64,000 nucleotides of DNA, from NCBI RefSeq assembly GCF_019097595.1, contig NC_080732.1, forward strand, positions 7,532,905-7,596,904, in the 5' to 3' direction. The notes beneath the pieces were generated by a model. The model was given only the letters and a program-made list of their open reading frames with translations. It did no database searches and was not told where the DNA came from. Positions within the stretch are counted from its first letter, which is position 1, and each line of letters begins with the position of its first letter. Positions 11,786-23,431 of this stretch are shown here, one piece after another. Both the position numbers and the translations under genes were made by a program. The DNA is from Hemibagrus wyckioides (Eukaryota; Chordata; Actinopteri; Siluriformes; Bagridae).

Positions 11786-12178
11786 GTGACGCTCCAGGCC
11801 GTGATGGATGGCGCTTCTTACAGAGTTTGGATGCGTGAAGGATACTTTGCGGTGACGTCGATCCTGTTTTGTTTGACATCGTTATGCACAGGAGCACTGT
11901 TCTCCGTCAACCTTCAACCTGATGGGCTGATGTGTTTAGAGGGTAATCGAGTGTGTGCAATTAATCAAGTCCCACAGCGTGTGAGCAGCATCGGAGTGCT
12001 GATATGGCTGATTCCAGTGCAGCTTCAACAGGAGAGGGAATCGATCAGTGTTTACCTTGAGCTGACGTTCGCTGGAGACGAAATTACTGTCGCCTTCTCT
12101 CAGGGCCTCACTGTATTTGGGAAGTTGTTAGTGTCAGTCATATGCTATAGAGAGGGATGTGTGTTCTGCTCCATTTAA
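11786..12178 (+). other. Unidentified 130-codon open frame just beyond sema5a
   Basis: An uninterrupted frame starts MTLQAVMDGASYRVWMREGY. It lies in sequence that looks richer in G+C than its surroundings, just after the candidate poly(A) signal. I recognise no domain, signal peptide pattern or family. It has no convincing splice context. The most likely explanation is conserved 3' UTR or chance, so I do not call it a gene. Confidence 0.2.
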
Positions 12179-12281
12179 ACCCGCGTGACAGTATGCAAAC
12201 ATACTCTCGAAGGACTGGTGTACAATCTGAAGCTGACCTTCTTTTGAGGTATAATTTGTATCCACTTGTATCACTGGATAC

Positions 12282-12304
12282 ACACACACACACACACACA
12301 CACA
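12282..12304. repeat. (AC)n microsatellite
   Basis: A perfect AC run of about 22 bp downstream of sema5a. Confidence 0.95.
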
Positions 12305-12879
12305 TAGTGAATGATGAGAGTTCCATTCACTGTGCAAATATACAGACGCCGACCCTGTCTAGATGTTTGACACAAAGTACTTTTCCACTAGGTATGTGTG
12401 TATAATCAGGTATCCAGTACATCAGTGATATATCAATACAGCAATCTTTAATTGTTACATTCATTCATTTATCTTTAGCAAAAGTGTTCTCACTATTAGG
12501 GTCTCGCTAGATCCAAAGTTTATCCTGGGAACACAATCAAGACATTTAGAAGACAAAATCCTCTTATCATAAAAATGTCATTGCTGCATTTCATTTGGCA
12601 GGAGGCTGTACCAGCAAATTTGGGCAAAATATATCTTTTGAATGAGTGTCTACCTCATTTGTGAGGCTTCAAAAATAAGCTGAAGCTTCAGTGAAGTTCT
12701 AGTCTACATTTTCAAAACAATATTGGGATATAACTAAGATATAATGGCCCGTGTTCATCATAGTTACACAGAAGCAAGCACGGATTTGAGCATCTTTAAT
12801 GATACATGAATAAATCTATGCCTCATTTATGATGAATTAACATCAAATGCATGAAAACAAGCTCCCTTATTTATACTGC

Positions 12880-12923
12880 AGCTCCAGTTACTCCATTTGT
12901 AGAGTTTTGGAGTAACTGGAGCT
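12880..12923. repeat. Perfect 16-bp inverted repeat (hairpin)
   Basis: The left arm AGCTCCAGTTACTCCA (12880-12895) is exactly complementary to the right arm TGGAGTAACTGGAGCT (12908-12923), across a 12-nt loop. It abuts a degraded SINE. It could be a template-switch product or a MITE remnant. It is short for a microRNA precursor. Confidence 0.85.
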
Positions 12924-12929
12924 CATAGA

Positions 12930-13105
12930 GTTCCTATGTCCATGTGGGTTTCCTCCAAGTTCTTAAAACACAATGTTAATTGTTAATTTGTCCTAATTTG
13001 TGTGTGCACATGGTGCACCAAGAGGAATCAGGTCAAAGCCAGAGCATATTCCTGCCTCATGACAAGGCTATCTAAAATGAATGGATGGATGGATGGATGG
13101 ATAAA
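12930..13105 (+). repeat. Degraded SINE with (ATGG)n tail
   Basis: It contains CCATGTGGGTTTCCTCCAAG, then eroded body sequence, and ends in (ATGG)n at about 13,080-13,100. That is the typical 3' tail of the L2-tailed SINE in plus orientation. A short piece of the second SINE family (TTGATTAGAAGGTCCAAGCC) follows at 13,119-13,165. Confidence 0.6.
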
Positions 13106-15540
13106 TGATGGCAGTGAGTTGATTAGAAGGTCCAAGCCCCAGCACTGCCAACACTTGAGAATCCTTCTTCTTAATTTCCATGAAAAATGAACCAGTATAA
13201 GGAAAGACATCCCAGATCCAAGAAAAGAAGTAAATGGAGAGGGGAGATTCCTTTCATTGAACTACATTTAGTGGTCCTTATGTATAATATGTCTGAGGTT
13301 TCTACAAATAAATATGATCCCTTTTGTATGCTTCTATATCACAACCTTTTTTTTTTTAAATTAATAAAGAGGTTAGAGGCTAAAATCAGGTTGAAAAAAA
13401 TGTAAACTTTTCCAACTAACCCAGAGGGTAGATCAGTGAGCTCTATTTATAGTTTTTCTATTCATTTTAGAACTAGATCAGAATTCATTAAAGGCATATT
13501 TAATTAAAGCTTTTTATAAATGTATAAATATAGCCAAGTTCCCATCCTGAAACAAACCCTTACTTCAAACTAAATTAACTACTGAAATGAATCAGATGGA
13601 ATAACCTGGGGGCGAAGAGGGGGAAGACGGAAGAAAAAGAAAACGAAAAAAAAAAAAAAAACCTGCAGTGGTATCCAAGTGTCCTTGAATAGCGCAGATG
13701 TGCAGCCCTCAGCCCAATGCAGCATTTATTACTCAACTGAAGACCTAAGGTTCTGATGAAAATCACATCTGTGAAAGTATTTATAAATTTTAGTTTATTG
13801 CATTTTAATAGACCTCCATGCGTATGCAATTATGAATTTGTTCTCTATTTGCAATGATACTCATATTGATTGTTTCTGATATTTTACTAAAAATTGACAT
13901 GCACTCCAACCGCATTTGATCATACAAACATCCAAGCAAGAAACTGATAAATTGATCTTTTTTTTCTTGTTGATTTTCAAATATTAAGAAATTCACTATT
14001 TTATGTACATAAATCCTTACCCCAGATCTTGCTCTGTTTAAAGCCTTGTCATTATGAAGCGGAAATTTGGGCCTAAATCTTAATTACACTTATTTGCATT
14101 ATACATTAAAGCCTGCTGTACAGTGTATAAGGATTAATAAGAACACTTATATATATCATTTGGAAGCATTCTAAAGAAGAAAAAGACAATCACAAGTCCA
14201 TCATTTAATCATTTATTCAGCGTATTGTCCAGTAGCATAGGCTATATTACTCAATGTCTGCTGTAGATGATGATTGACAGAGATCTAATCCATCTTTCTA
14301 AGATTAAGAGATGACAAAATTTGGTAGATTTCTTGCTGTTAAAATGTCTTAACTTATTATTTTGGATTTTCTGCGGCCCAAAGCACAACAGCAATGCAAC
14401 TGTTGTAAGAAAAATACAGAGAACAATATGATAACGTTGGAGGTGGAGGCTGATTTCTTATCTGTCGTCCCATATGGGTTGGGTTTTTCAGCTTGCTTTG
14501 CTGATGCAACTGCAACACATCATCAGTAGTTACTGAGAAGGTGCATGTGAAATATAGTTGCGACGTAAATAAAATGGATCATTTACTCAATCACCTCTTT
14601 TTCTCCCACTAAGTGCCTAAATTAAAAAAAAAGGACATATGACAAAGTTTAGTACTATAACTTTTCTACTAGACATGTTTCAGTAATTAAGGATTTTTTT
14701 TTAAAAAAAAAATCTAGAAATCACAATTTTATTGCAAATCTATTGATAGATTTTAGACCTTCCCATCTAATATCAGCAGTCGCTGCTTTAGACCTCTGTA
14801 TTTCATATAGTTTAGGCATCATGCTACCACAGATGTTAGATATCAAAATATCTGAGCATAAACTTGCTTGTTTATTAAATATGAACTAGTGTTGCCCAAA
14901 AAACTGTCCTTTTAAGCTCTCTTTCTAACTTTTCTAAACAATCCAAACATGCCTTATGGGTAAAATGTAAATGTATTCAATTAAGGATGAATGGCTATCA
15001 GAGATTAAATGCAAATTTTCTACCTGCAAAGACTTCATTAGCATTTATGCTGTACATACCTACTTTACCTCATCTGTACTATATGCACCCTAATGCACAT
15101 GACGCTGAAATCATCAATAAAACATCGGCTAATATTGACCCCTGTGTATTCCATCAGTAAAGACTATACATTGCAGTGAGCTAATGTAAACATGAAAGAA
15201 ATCAATCTGGCTCTGTTGATTGTTGTGTACAGGGTTAGAATTCACTGGTGTCTTATCATCATAGCCTCGAGCTTACACATTTATAAGTAATATTCTTGCT
15301 CCAGCTGGTGTGGGCAGTAGAAACGCACCAAACAGGCACTTAAAATAGTGCTGCTGTGTTATTAAATATCCGTGTCCTGTTAAGTATCTAAATCTAAAAA
15401 TGTACCAAATATGACTTAGTCAAGGTTCTCTCTCTTCATCTCATCTTTTTATGCTATTGTATTGCATTTGTAAAAAAAATCAAATTAAATAAAACATAGC
15501 CACAGGAGGCATATGTAGGTGGAAAATCAGCATAACACCT
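13106..15540. other. AT-rich intergenic sequence, nothing recognised
   Basis: Apart from the SINE scrap at its left edge and short A/T runs (for example 13,647-13,661), I see no gene, RNA or complete mobile element here. Confidence 0.6.
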
Positions 15541-15544
15541 ATAT

Positions 15545-16190
15545 GTAGCTGTTGGATTGACCGATGACTTGACCTGATTTAATCATCCCTGAAATACATG
15601 TAGGCAGATTACCTTAAACATGATGCCCAAGATGGTACAAGATTCTCAGAACTACAAGCGTTCTGCAAGGAAGAGTAGGTGAAATATTTCATTTCATTTC
15701 ATTTCATTGTCTGTACCGCTTATTCGATCTATACTCGGGTCACGGGGAGCCTGTGCCTATCTCGGGCGTCATCGGGCATCAAGGCAGGATACACCCTGGA
15801 TGGAGTGCCAACCCATCGCAGGGCACACACACACTCATTCACTCACGCAATCACACACTACGGGCAATTTAGAGACTTCAATCAGCCTAGAAGCATGTCT
15901 TTGGACTGTGGGAGGAAACCGGAGCACCCGGAGGAAACCCACACAGGCACGGGGAGAACAGGCAAACTCCACCCAGAAAGCTGCCTGTTCGAACCCGGGA
16001 TTCAGACCCAATACCTTCTTGCTGTGAGGCAACAGTGCTAACCACTAAGCCACCATGCTGCCCTAGGTGAAATATTCTAAAACAAAAATAGACTCCTAGC
16101 TGGTGGTGTTACAAATTACACACAAACTTTTGAACATGCAATGATTACTATAGGTTGCACAAATATGACATAATTTAGCTACTCAGTGGA
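15545..16190. repeat. Unclassified interspersed repeat, copy 1, split by a SINE
   Basis: The halves 15,545-15,688 and 16,064-16,190 match consecutive parts of the repeat at 17,155-17,420. Shared phrases include GGATTGAC, TGACTTGA, AGAACTACAAGC, TCTGCAAGGA, AGACTC.TAGCTGG.GGTGTT and GAGCTACTC/TAGCTACTC. The gap between the halves is exactly the SINE at 15,689-16,063. The family is unknown to me. Confidence 0.65.
15689..16063 (-). mobile_element. Complete tRNA-derived SINE with L2-like tail, 13-bp target-site duplication
   Basis: Read on the minus strand, it starts GGCAGCATGGTGGCTTAGTG. The A-box-like TGGCTTAGTGGTTAGCA and a B-box-like GGGTTCGAA follow. The body has GGGTTTCCTCCGGGTGCTCC and CCTCCCACAGTCCAAAGACA, and the 3' tail is (GAAAT)n. 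The flanks carry an exact 13-bp direct repeat TAGGTGAAATATT (15,676-15,688 and 16,064-16,076), the mark of target-primed reverse transcription. The clear tail and intact duplication suggest a fairly young insertion. Known biology: such SINEs are transcribed by RNA polymerase III and moved by a partner LINE that recognises the tail. Confidence 0.9.
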
Positions 16191-17154
16191 TAAGGTTGGG
16201 GTGAGGATAAGTTACTTTGTTAATCAGCTGGATTTGCAGTTTAGCTGTGAAAGAGCTACCAATGTTAAACTCTCAGAACAACAAAATTGTCCTGGAATCA
16301 CAATTCCCAGGGCTTTTCTAACAGACATCTCCAAACTCTGCTTTTGCTCGCTACATGACCGCTGGGAATTCTGGACACTTTATGCTTTACTGTTAAAACT
16401 GTTCAAGCTGAAATGAACTTTTTTATTTGTGGTGGTGTTAATAAATAATGGTTCTTCAGGTATCTGTAGAGACAACAGTTCATCGTTCAAGTTGTTTCCT
16501 TTTAGAATTGCCAAACACTTTCCATTTTAATAAATTAAACAGGACTCATTCGGTAGGTCAAGAAATATCATTAATAATACCAATTCTAAAAGACATTCTC
16601 TGACTCTAATGCATATGCTAGCACTAAACAACCATGGATTCCTCCGAGCAGCTGAGTAAGGATCTAAATATGAGCCTAATTAATGCTTGCCAAGCAAAGA
16701 AAAGCTATAAAAATATCAAAGCACTTCCATCTCACAATTTACATGGGCAAAAAATTTCATTAAGAAGTGGCAGTTAAAGGTAACTGGAGGCAAAGCAAGA
16801 CATACAAGGAATGTCGACAGAGGAACGGTGATACATAGCTGTTGATTAAACAAACACAATCTGGACAAAACAAGTGGAACATTTGAAGTAAGAAAAAGAA
16901 CATCAAGATGGATTTTAGAAATAAGTTCCATGGACTGATTAAGTAAAAATCGATCCCTTTGACCACAGGTTAGCACAGATATGTTTGGAGAAAAAAGGAG
17001 TATATGACGGGGTAAGCTTCTAAATGGGTCTATCATGCTTTAGGATTTCAGCCAGTGGCACAAAAGTGGAAATACTTATAAGCAAATAACCTTTGACAAC
17101 AGGACAATTATCAAAATCATACCAATCCACTATGAAGTTCTACAAGAAATGCAA

Positions 17155-17420
17155 GCTGTATCTTTTGGATTGACCCACACCTTGATGTGACTTGATCATC
17201 ACTGAAAATAGGTGAATCATAAACATGTTCTGCATGCAAGATGGACACAGAACTACAAGCATTTCTGCAAGGATGAGAAAAGACAGACTCATAGCTGGGG
17301 GTGTTACAAATTGTCCAAACCTGTGAACATCCCATAATTACTGAGTATATACAATGGTTACTGTGCTGATGCACGCAATAATCAGCACAAACGTGACAAA
17401 ATGAGCTACTCCTGTAAAAT
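17155..17420. repeat. Unclassified interspersed repeat, copy 2 (uninterrupted)
   Basis: This aligns with the two halves of the repeat at 15,545-16,190 in the same orientation, without the SINE. It therefore shows the pre-insertion state. No coding frame or terminal repeats are seen. Confidence 0.65.
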
Positions 17421-17777
17421 GTTCTTCCAAGTGAGAACTTTGATACCCAAATGTTCTACTTGTACTGTTTGCATTATCTATATTCTATGTATTTATATGT
17501 AGTATATAAAAGGAAGATGTTAAACTGATGTACAGCCATGTAATTCATTTATTTTAGTGGCGCACCTGAATACAAATAAATATAATAATGAATACTGACT
17601 ACTACTACTACTACTACTAATAATAATAAATAATAATAAAGCCTCATGAACATTTGAAGACAGCAACAGTTTATTATCTCACTTCAGATTTGTGAGGGTC
17701 AATGGAGTGTTAACTATATTGAAATGAGACAGTGTTCATGACACTGCCAGAAACATTAAAGAGTTTTTGTATTGCCC

Positions 17778-17831
<54 letters not shown>

Positions 17832-20740
17832 TAGGCATGAAATGCCACACAGTAGTACATTAAATCAAACAACATTCACAGCTAAATACTGACACACATC
17901 AATACCTTTGCTTGACTACTAACTAACTATAGATTTTTGTCCAGTTAGCTATAGTTTTGCTGTCTCGTTAACTAATAACAAATATATTTTCATTTCATTT
18001 GGATTCATTTTAATGACATTTTATTTGTCCTTCAGTTTAGCAAACTGTGATTTCTAGCTATTAGTTACTACTTATAACTCTTTATTGCTAACTACTATTG
18101 TAACTATCACGGCTAAGGCTTAAAAATAGAGCTGACCCACAAAAAAAGTCACTTTTAATGGCTAACAGCTAGTTATAAGTGTGTGGTTCAAGCTGCCTCA
18201 TGTTTACCACCAACTTCATCAGTGCCAACAAACTGTACTTTGTTCATAATGTGACCGTATAAACATTTGCACAAATTATTTTAGTCACCCAAATTCTGAA
18301 ATTATTTGGATCACAAAATCCCTTTGTAGATCTCAGGCTCGTGTTGTGAATGTGGATTTAATTTTGACGATCCATCCATAAGCACAAAACGGCTTAAATT
18401 CCGTCCTCCATGTTTTACAACTAGCAGCAATTACCTCTGCTTCACTGATGATAGCTCCTTCTGTCCTTGGAGGTAAAGAAAAGAAAGTAAAGTGGCTTTA
18501 CAAAAGTCTGGCCTTGTTTTAGAATTAAAGAGAAATTGCTGAGGTCATTTCTGTTGTCTGTGAATCCAAAAGTGTAGCCAAGGTCATGACAAGGATTAAA
18601 GCAGGAATGGCAACAAAATATAAAAGGCTCAGGACATATACTTGGCAAAACCTCATAATGAGGCCATGCTTGTACTGAGTTATAAATTATATATATATAT
18701 ATACTTTAGATGCAGGAAGTGACCTGGAAGTGCTAGATTAGAGCTCAGGGGAGGGAGACCTCTACTGGCAGGGAGGTGTAATGCCACAGATTGATAAGTG
18801 GTTTAAGCTTATATCAGTCTATACAGTTCTGAAAGCTGAGTAACCCTTTTTCTACCAGTACAGCGGTGTCCTATTCCACCAGCGCAATGGAAATCGACTT
18901 ATCAGACATTCAATCAGTATAAACAAATGAATTCTTTTATAGTCAGCAAGTCTGATATGATATGAGTGACCACACTGTTGGCTTTCAGTGTGAGACGTGT
19001 GTTTCTCCCTCTGTTGGGATAACCTTACACAGAATTTTAATGGCTGACGTTGACAGCTTCAAATTATAGATGATTATGTACAAGCACTTGAGGCATCTTA
19101 AGCAGAGCAGAAATGGATTTGATATCACCATTTATTTTGAAGAACATTTAAAACTTTAGAAACTTTTCTATGAATATATTGCCCCTAGAATGCTAGGTAA
19201 AAACAGAAATCCTTATAAAAACTGTAACTTCTTAAAGGCATTAAACAACACTGTGGAGTGTAATATAGGCAAAAATTCTATTTTTTTGTATAAAGAGTTA
19301 AAAATCCTACAAAAAAGAGTCCTAGTTTGTCAAGAAAGACTGTAGGCAGTCGTCAGTGGAAAATCGTACTCATCACACATAAGCCAGGTTTACAATGTAC
19401 AAAAAACACATAAAAGTATTCTTTGGTCATAACTTGATCTTGGTGTTAGAATGCATAATGTGGCAAACTTACTGGTGGCTGATTTAGTGCCACTACGTCC
19501 AAAGACAACATTTCTGGCAATAGCAGATCATTTTGGCTAAAATGTTAGATTGTGATCGAACAGTCACCAATAGGAAGGGAGCTAGCTAGCTACAAATATA
19601 ATAATAAATATATAAATAATATAATAATAAAGTCCAGCCTGAGTCCAGATTACACGGATTGATGGCATGCAGAGGGAGCTATTTCCTCCTCATTATCACA
19701 GGTCTATCGATAGAAGATCTTCATCATATGATCTGAAACTAGAAATAGAATCCAGGCAAGATTTTGAGGCGATCATCTTGTATAGTATAGCAAGCAATGA
19801 TCTTACGTCACCTGGCTTTACGGAGATAGCAGAATCATTACAAATTAACGTGCACATACAATAATAACTTATCCTTAACATGATCGTTTTTCTGTTTTTT
19901 CATGTCAGCTTATAAAACAATTCATCAATGAATGGATTCAGACCCAGAGGAAAGAAAGCACAATGTAGGGTGAATAAAGGAAACAGGAGAGTATCTGAGC
20001 CAGGATGAGGATATTCATCCCCTCTCCAAAACATCTGGCTCTGCAGGTGCAAACCACCCCACAGGATTCAGCTGCAGGAAGTCTGAGCTGTGTGCCAATC
20101 TCCAATCAAGTCCTGACACGTTTAATTAGCAGCTGCGCTGTCCATTTTGCTTTCGTTTATTTAGCTCTGAATCAAAACAGTTGTGCTCTGCCTCGTCCAG
20201 TGCTTCAGCGCCAGCTCTCCACGTCTAAGACCTCTTTGAGGACTCCGAACTCCTGAAACATTGTCAATGAAAGGGTTGTTATAGAGCTTTCAGCTGCCAT
20301 TCATAATTAGCACACACTAAACTGCACAAAGGCAGTCAGTGTGAGTGAAGATGATGAAAAGCCTGAATAGAATAAGAAATAGGTTTATTGTTGAAAGTCT
20401 TGCTCAAATGAGTTGATCATGACATCTGATAATAATTAGCGCGAATTGTTATTTAAATTGAATTCCAGTGGAACTGTTCTCCACATTTTCTGATAGATGC
20501 ATCAAAAATTCAGTATAATTTTTCTGTAGCACTTCTAGGAATATTATACATACACGTTGTGTTACTTTCTAGTATAAAATATTATAATATCTATATAAAA
20601 TACACAGCAACTTAACAACTTGATGGTTTTGCATACAGCATATCAACTTCACATTATCAAAAAGGATCCTATTAAAAGTTGTTTAAGATTATTTAACAGC
20701 TATTTCTTTGTTACTGTACAGTATTTGTATTTTCATTTAG
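17421..20740. other. Intergenic sequence without recognised genes
   Basis: It contains short trinucleotide runs near 17,600-17,640 (CTA and AAT), an AC array at 17,783-17,829 and a short TA run near 18,688. A block at about 20,090-20,190 has low repeat content and homeobox- and E-box-like words (TTTAATTAGCAGCTG) and could be regulatory. No coding exon is supported. Confidence 0.5.
17783..17829. repeat. (AC)n microsatellite
   Basis: About 23 perfect AC units preceded by GCGC. Confidence 0.97.
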
Positions 20741-20749
20741 CTCTGGTGT

Positions 20750-21151
20750 TAGCATAGCAGAACTTCTGTGATTTGTTCAAATGCAGTTTTGCAATATCCT
20801 TCCAGAGAAGAGACTTTTTCTTAGACAGCCATACTCGTTCAGTTGTTTTCTGATTGCTGTCACAAACATAAACATTTAATGTGCTTACAGAGACCTGTAG
20901 GTCATATGCAACTCTTGTTTTCTCTTTATACCTCTGAGCATTAAACGCTCTGACCTTGGACTGAATTTGCTGGGACGCCCACACCTGGGAAGACTGGCAA
21001 CTGAAGGAAGGCTTTCCATTTGTAAACAATGTTTCTCCCTGAACGGTGAATTTTAAATTGTTTGGAGACGTGTTTATAACACTTCACAGATTGATGAGCA
21101 GTCTATAATTGCTTCTCTGAGGTCATGTCTGATGTCCATTCTTCTTGGTAT
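20750..21151 (-). pseudogene. 5' half of a Tc1-like transposase, decayed
   Basis: On the minus strand the order matches a Tc1-like transposase N-terminus. The start is eroded (ATACCAAGAAGAATGGACAT, with ATA where ATG is expected). The helix-turn-helix region (CAATTTAAAATTCACCGTTC) follows, then GGCGTCCCAGCAAATTCA (a GRPSKF-like linker), then a stretch ending AKLHLNKSQKF. It stops before any catalytic Asp, so the DDE half is deleted. Frameshifts are present, since only the distal part stays open in one frame. It represents a Tc1 family distinct from the other copies in this window. Confidence 0.75.
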
Positions 21152-21204
21152 GCAGCTGTAGACACACACCTGAGGGCTCCAGAACAACAAAATGCCAAAA
21201 GTTC

Positions 21205-21395
21205 TGCTTTTACAAAGCTAATCAATTTGATTCAATTTGTTTGTATAGCGCTTTTAACAATGGACATCGTCTCAAAGCAGCTTTACAGAAGTACAGGAAC
21301 AGAAAAAAATATAAAGCTTAAAGTTAAGTTACTATTTAGTACTATCTAGTAACATTTATCCCTAATGAACAAGCCTGAGGCAACAGGATTTTGAA
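21205..21395 (+). repeat. Common teleost dispersed repeat, 5' part
   Basis: Its marks are TTTGTATAGCGCTTTTAACA, ATGGACATCGTCTCAAAGCA and GCTTTACAGAAGTACAGGAA, then TTTATCCCTAATGAACAAGC. The continuation of this family (TATCCCTAATGGTCAAGCCT through GAGAGGAACCAGGCTCAGAA) is seen separately at 42,211-42,360. I do not know its class with certainty. Confidence 0.65.
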
Positions 21396-21502
21396 TCCAC
21401 ATGTTGGCTTACTGTGTGGGAAAAATGACTACCGATTTTAATCTGGTGTGGGTTTTTTGTTGCCTGTTTATATAAGTTTGTAAGGAACACATAATTATTA
21501 TT

Positions 21503-21785
21503 TATCCATCCATCCATTCTCTACTGGTTTATATGGAACCTGGAGCCTATCCAAGGAGAATCAAAGCACAAAGTAGGATACATACTAATGGACAAGGTAG
21601 GGTAAAGATGGAAATCAGCCTACAGTGCATATCTTGGACTGTGGAAGGAAACCAGAGTACCAGGAGGAAAACCTTGAGCCATGGGGAGCACATGTAAACT
21701 CCATACATATGGCAGAGGAAGGAATCAAACTCCCAACCCTGGACATGTGAGGCAAACATGCTAACACAAAGACTCTGTGCCCCTA
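21503..21785 (-). repeat. L2-tailed SINE, minus orientation, older copy
   Basis: The plus strand starts with (CATC)n and TTCTCTACTGGTTTATATGG, the complement of the 3' tail. It runs through GGACTGTGGAAGGAAACCAG and AGCACATGTAAACTCCATAC and ends near ATGCTAACACAAAGACTCTG, the complement of the tRNA-like head. It is well diverged. Confidence 0.75.
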
Positions 21786-22533
21786 TAATGAAATCCAGAG
21801 TGAGAAAAATAAATAAAGCTTTACATCACAATAGTCATGTATACATATATGTAAAATATATTAAAATATATAAGAAATATATAAGTCTAATATATTTATA
21901 TATAAAATATATAAGTCTTCATTTTGCTGATGGTGTAGACTTGAGAAACCCACAGCACCTAATTTACTACTTGGTAGCTAAATACAATGCTGATGCGCTG
22001 AATAAATGGCACTGGCACCAGATGGTGTAATCACGGTTGCTGTGGCAGATCCCTGGCACCATGTTTCTGTCAGTCATTGCATTGTGTGCATTAACATTTT
22101 CATCATAGAGACCATGCCCCTCTTGTGTCTTCATTAATGGATGCTTCTTCTCTTCTCTGCAACACGGGTCTGTGGAGCGATGTTATTACCAGGAATGTTT
22201 CAACGTAAATCCGTTTTTAAAACTGCTTTTTATTTTCCTTGGCTTATCGTAGAACGAACTGTTGAAAAATTCATACTGGTTTATCATTTAGCACAATATC
22301 CCTCCTAGCTCTGCTTCTGGCACATCATATTCTGACATTTCATTGAGCAGGGTTGTATTATTTTGTGCATATGTGGTGCTCTGAATTAGCTGTCACATAA
22401 GACTGACATCTTATCTGTAGTTTGACATTAACGGCTTATCAACTCCTCAAAAACTGACAAATTGTTCCATCTCAAGTGAAGAAAAATGAGGGATCACAAA
22501 TTCAGCAGAAGAGACTTGAGTGTGTGCATTCAG

Positions 22534-22536
<3 letters not shown>

Positions 22537-22587
<51 letters not shown>
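22537..22587. repeat. (TA)n microsatellite
   Basis: About 25 TA units, nearly perfect. Confidence 0.97.
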
Positions 22588-22591
<4 letters not shown>

Positions 22592-22699
22592 ACAGAATAT
22601 ATAGATATATTCAAGTTTTGGTTGAGGCTCAGATTCATGTTCTTGGCTGACTGGTTAAAACACAATTAGGCCTTCTGTTGGTATTGTTTTGCCATTATT

Positions 22700-23423
22700 C
22701 AGTGGCGGGCTGTGCATTTCACACCTAGGCCTTCATTGGTGTCCTTCCTGAATTAATCCACCTCTATACCATCATTATGGCGCCATGGCAATAGATACTA
22801 ATCAACTGTTAAATAGCAAAGTTTCACACCTCACAAGGAATAGTGAATTTTATTACAGTCCGCCTTGAAAATGCTTTTGTAAGGACGTCTGTGACCAAAT
22901 CGATTTCTTCTCCTCTGTCAGTCATTGTGAGTTAAAATATATATATTTTATTTAGTTTGTGCGGGTCGCTGCCTCTGACCTCCAATTATCCAATCAAAGA
23001 ACGGGAAATTGCTGACGTAATCGTGTGCCTGCTAGATGGCCCCAGTGACACCAAGTCGAAATCTGATTGGTTAATGTAACAAATCCATTGTCACTTATTT
23101 TAAGCTACAGCCGCCTGCACTATTCATTCTGAAGGCCTTAAGGTAGATTTCTTTCACCCTGGCAACACATGATGTCAGTCACTATCTGGATTATGATTGG
23201 ATAAATACTCTTATCATAAATATAATAACACTTATCATAACACTACTGGAAGCAGTGCAACCAAGAGAAAAGCTATGAAATGTAGAGAATAGACTATTGG
23301 GAATGATTTAATACACATTCATGGAAAAATATATTAAATATGGTAATGTGCAAGTCAGTGATTCAGATCACTGCTGTTTAGGCCAGCAGAGAAGGCCTTG
23401 CTGGCCCTGACGGCCCACCACTG
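22700..23423. mobile_element. Non-autonomous hAT transposon with 8-bp target-site duplication
   Basis: The element begins CAGTGGCGGGCTGTGCATTT, and the complement of its right end begins CAGTGGTGGGCCGTCAGGGC, so the first 13 positions differ at only two bases. It is flanked by an exact 8-bp duplication CCATTATT (22,692-22,699 and 23,424-23,431). CAG...CTG ends with an 8-bp duplication are diagnostic of the hAT superfamily. The 724-bp interior has no transposase frame, so it must have been moved by a transposase supplied elsewhere. Confidence 0.92.
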
Positions 23424-23431
23424 CCATTATT

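Noticed and set aside
11786..12178. Calling the 130-codon frame a small protein gene
   Set aside because: No promoter, splice or family evidence. It is reported only as an observation.
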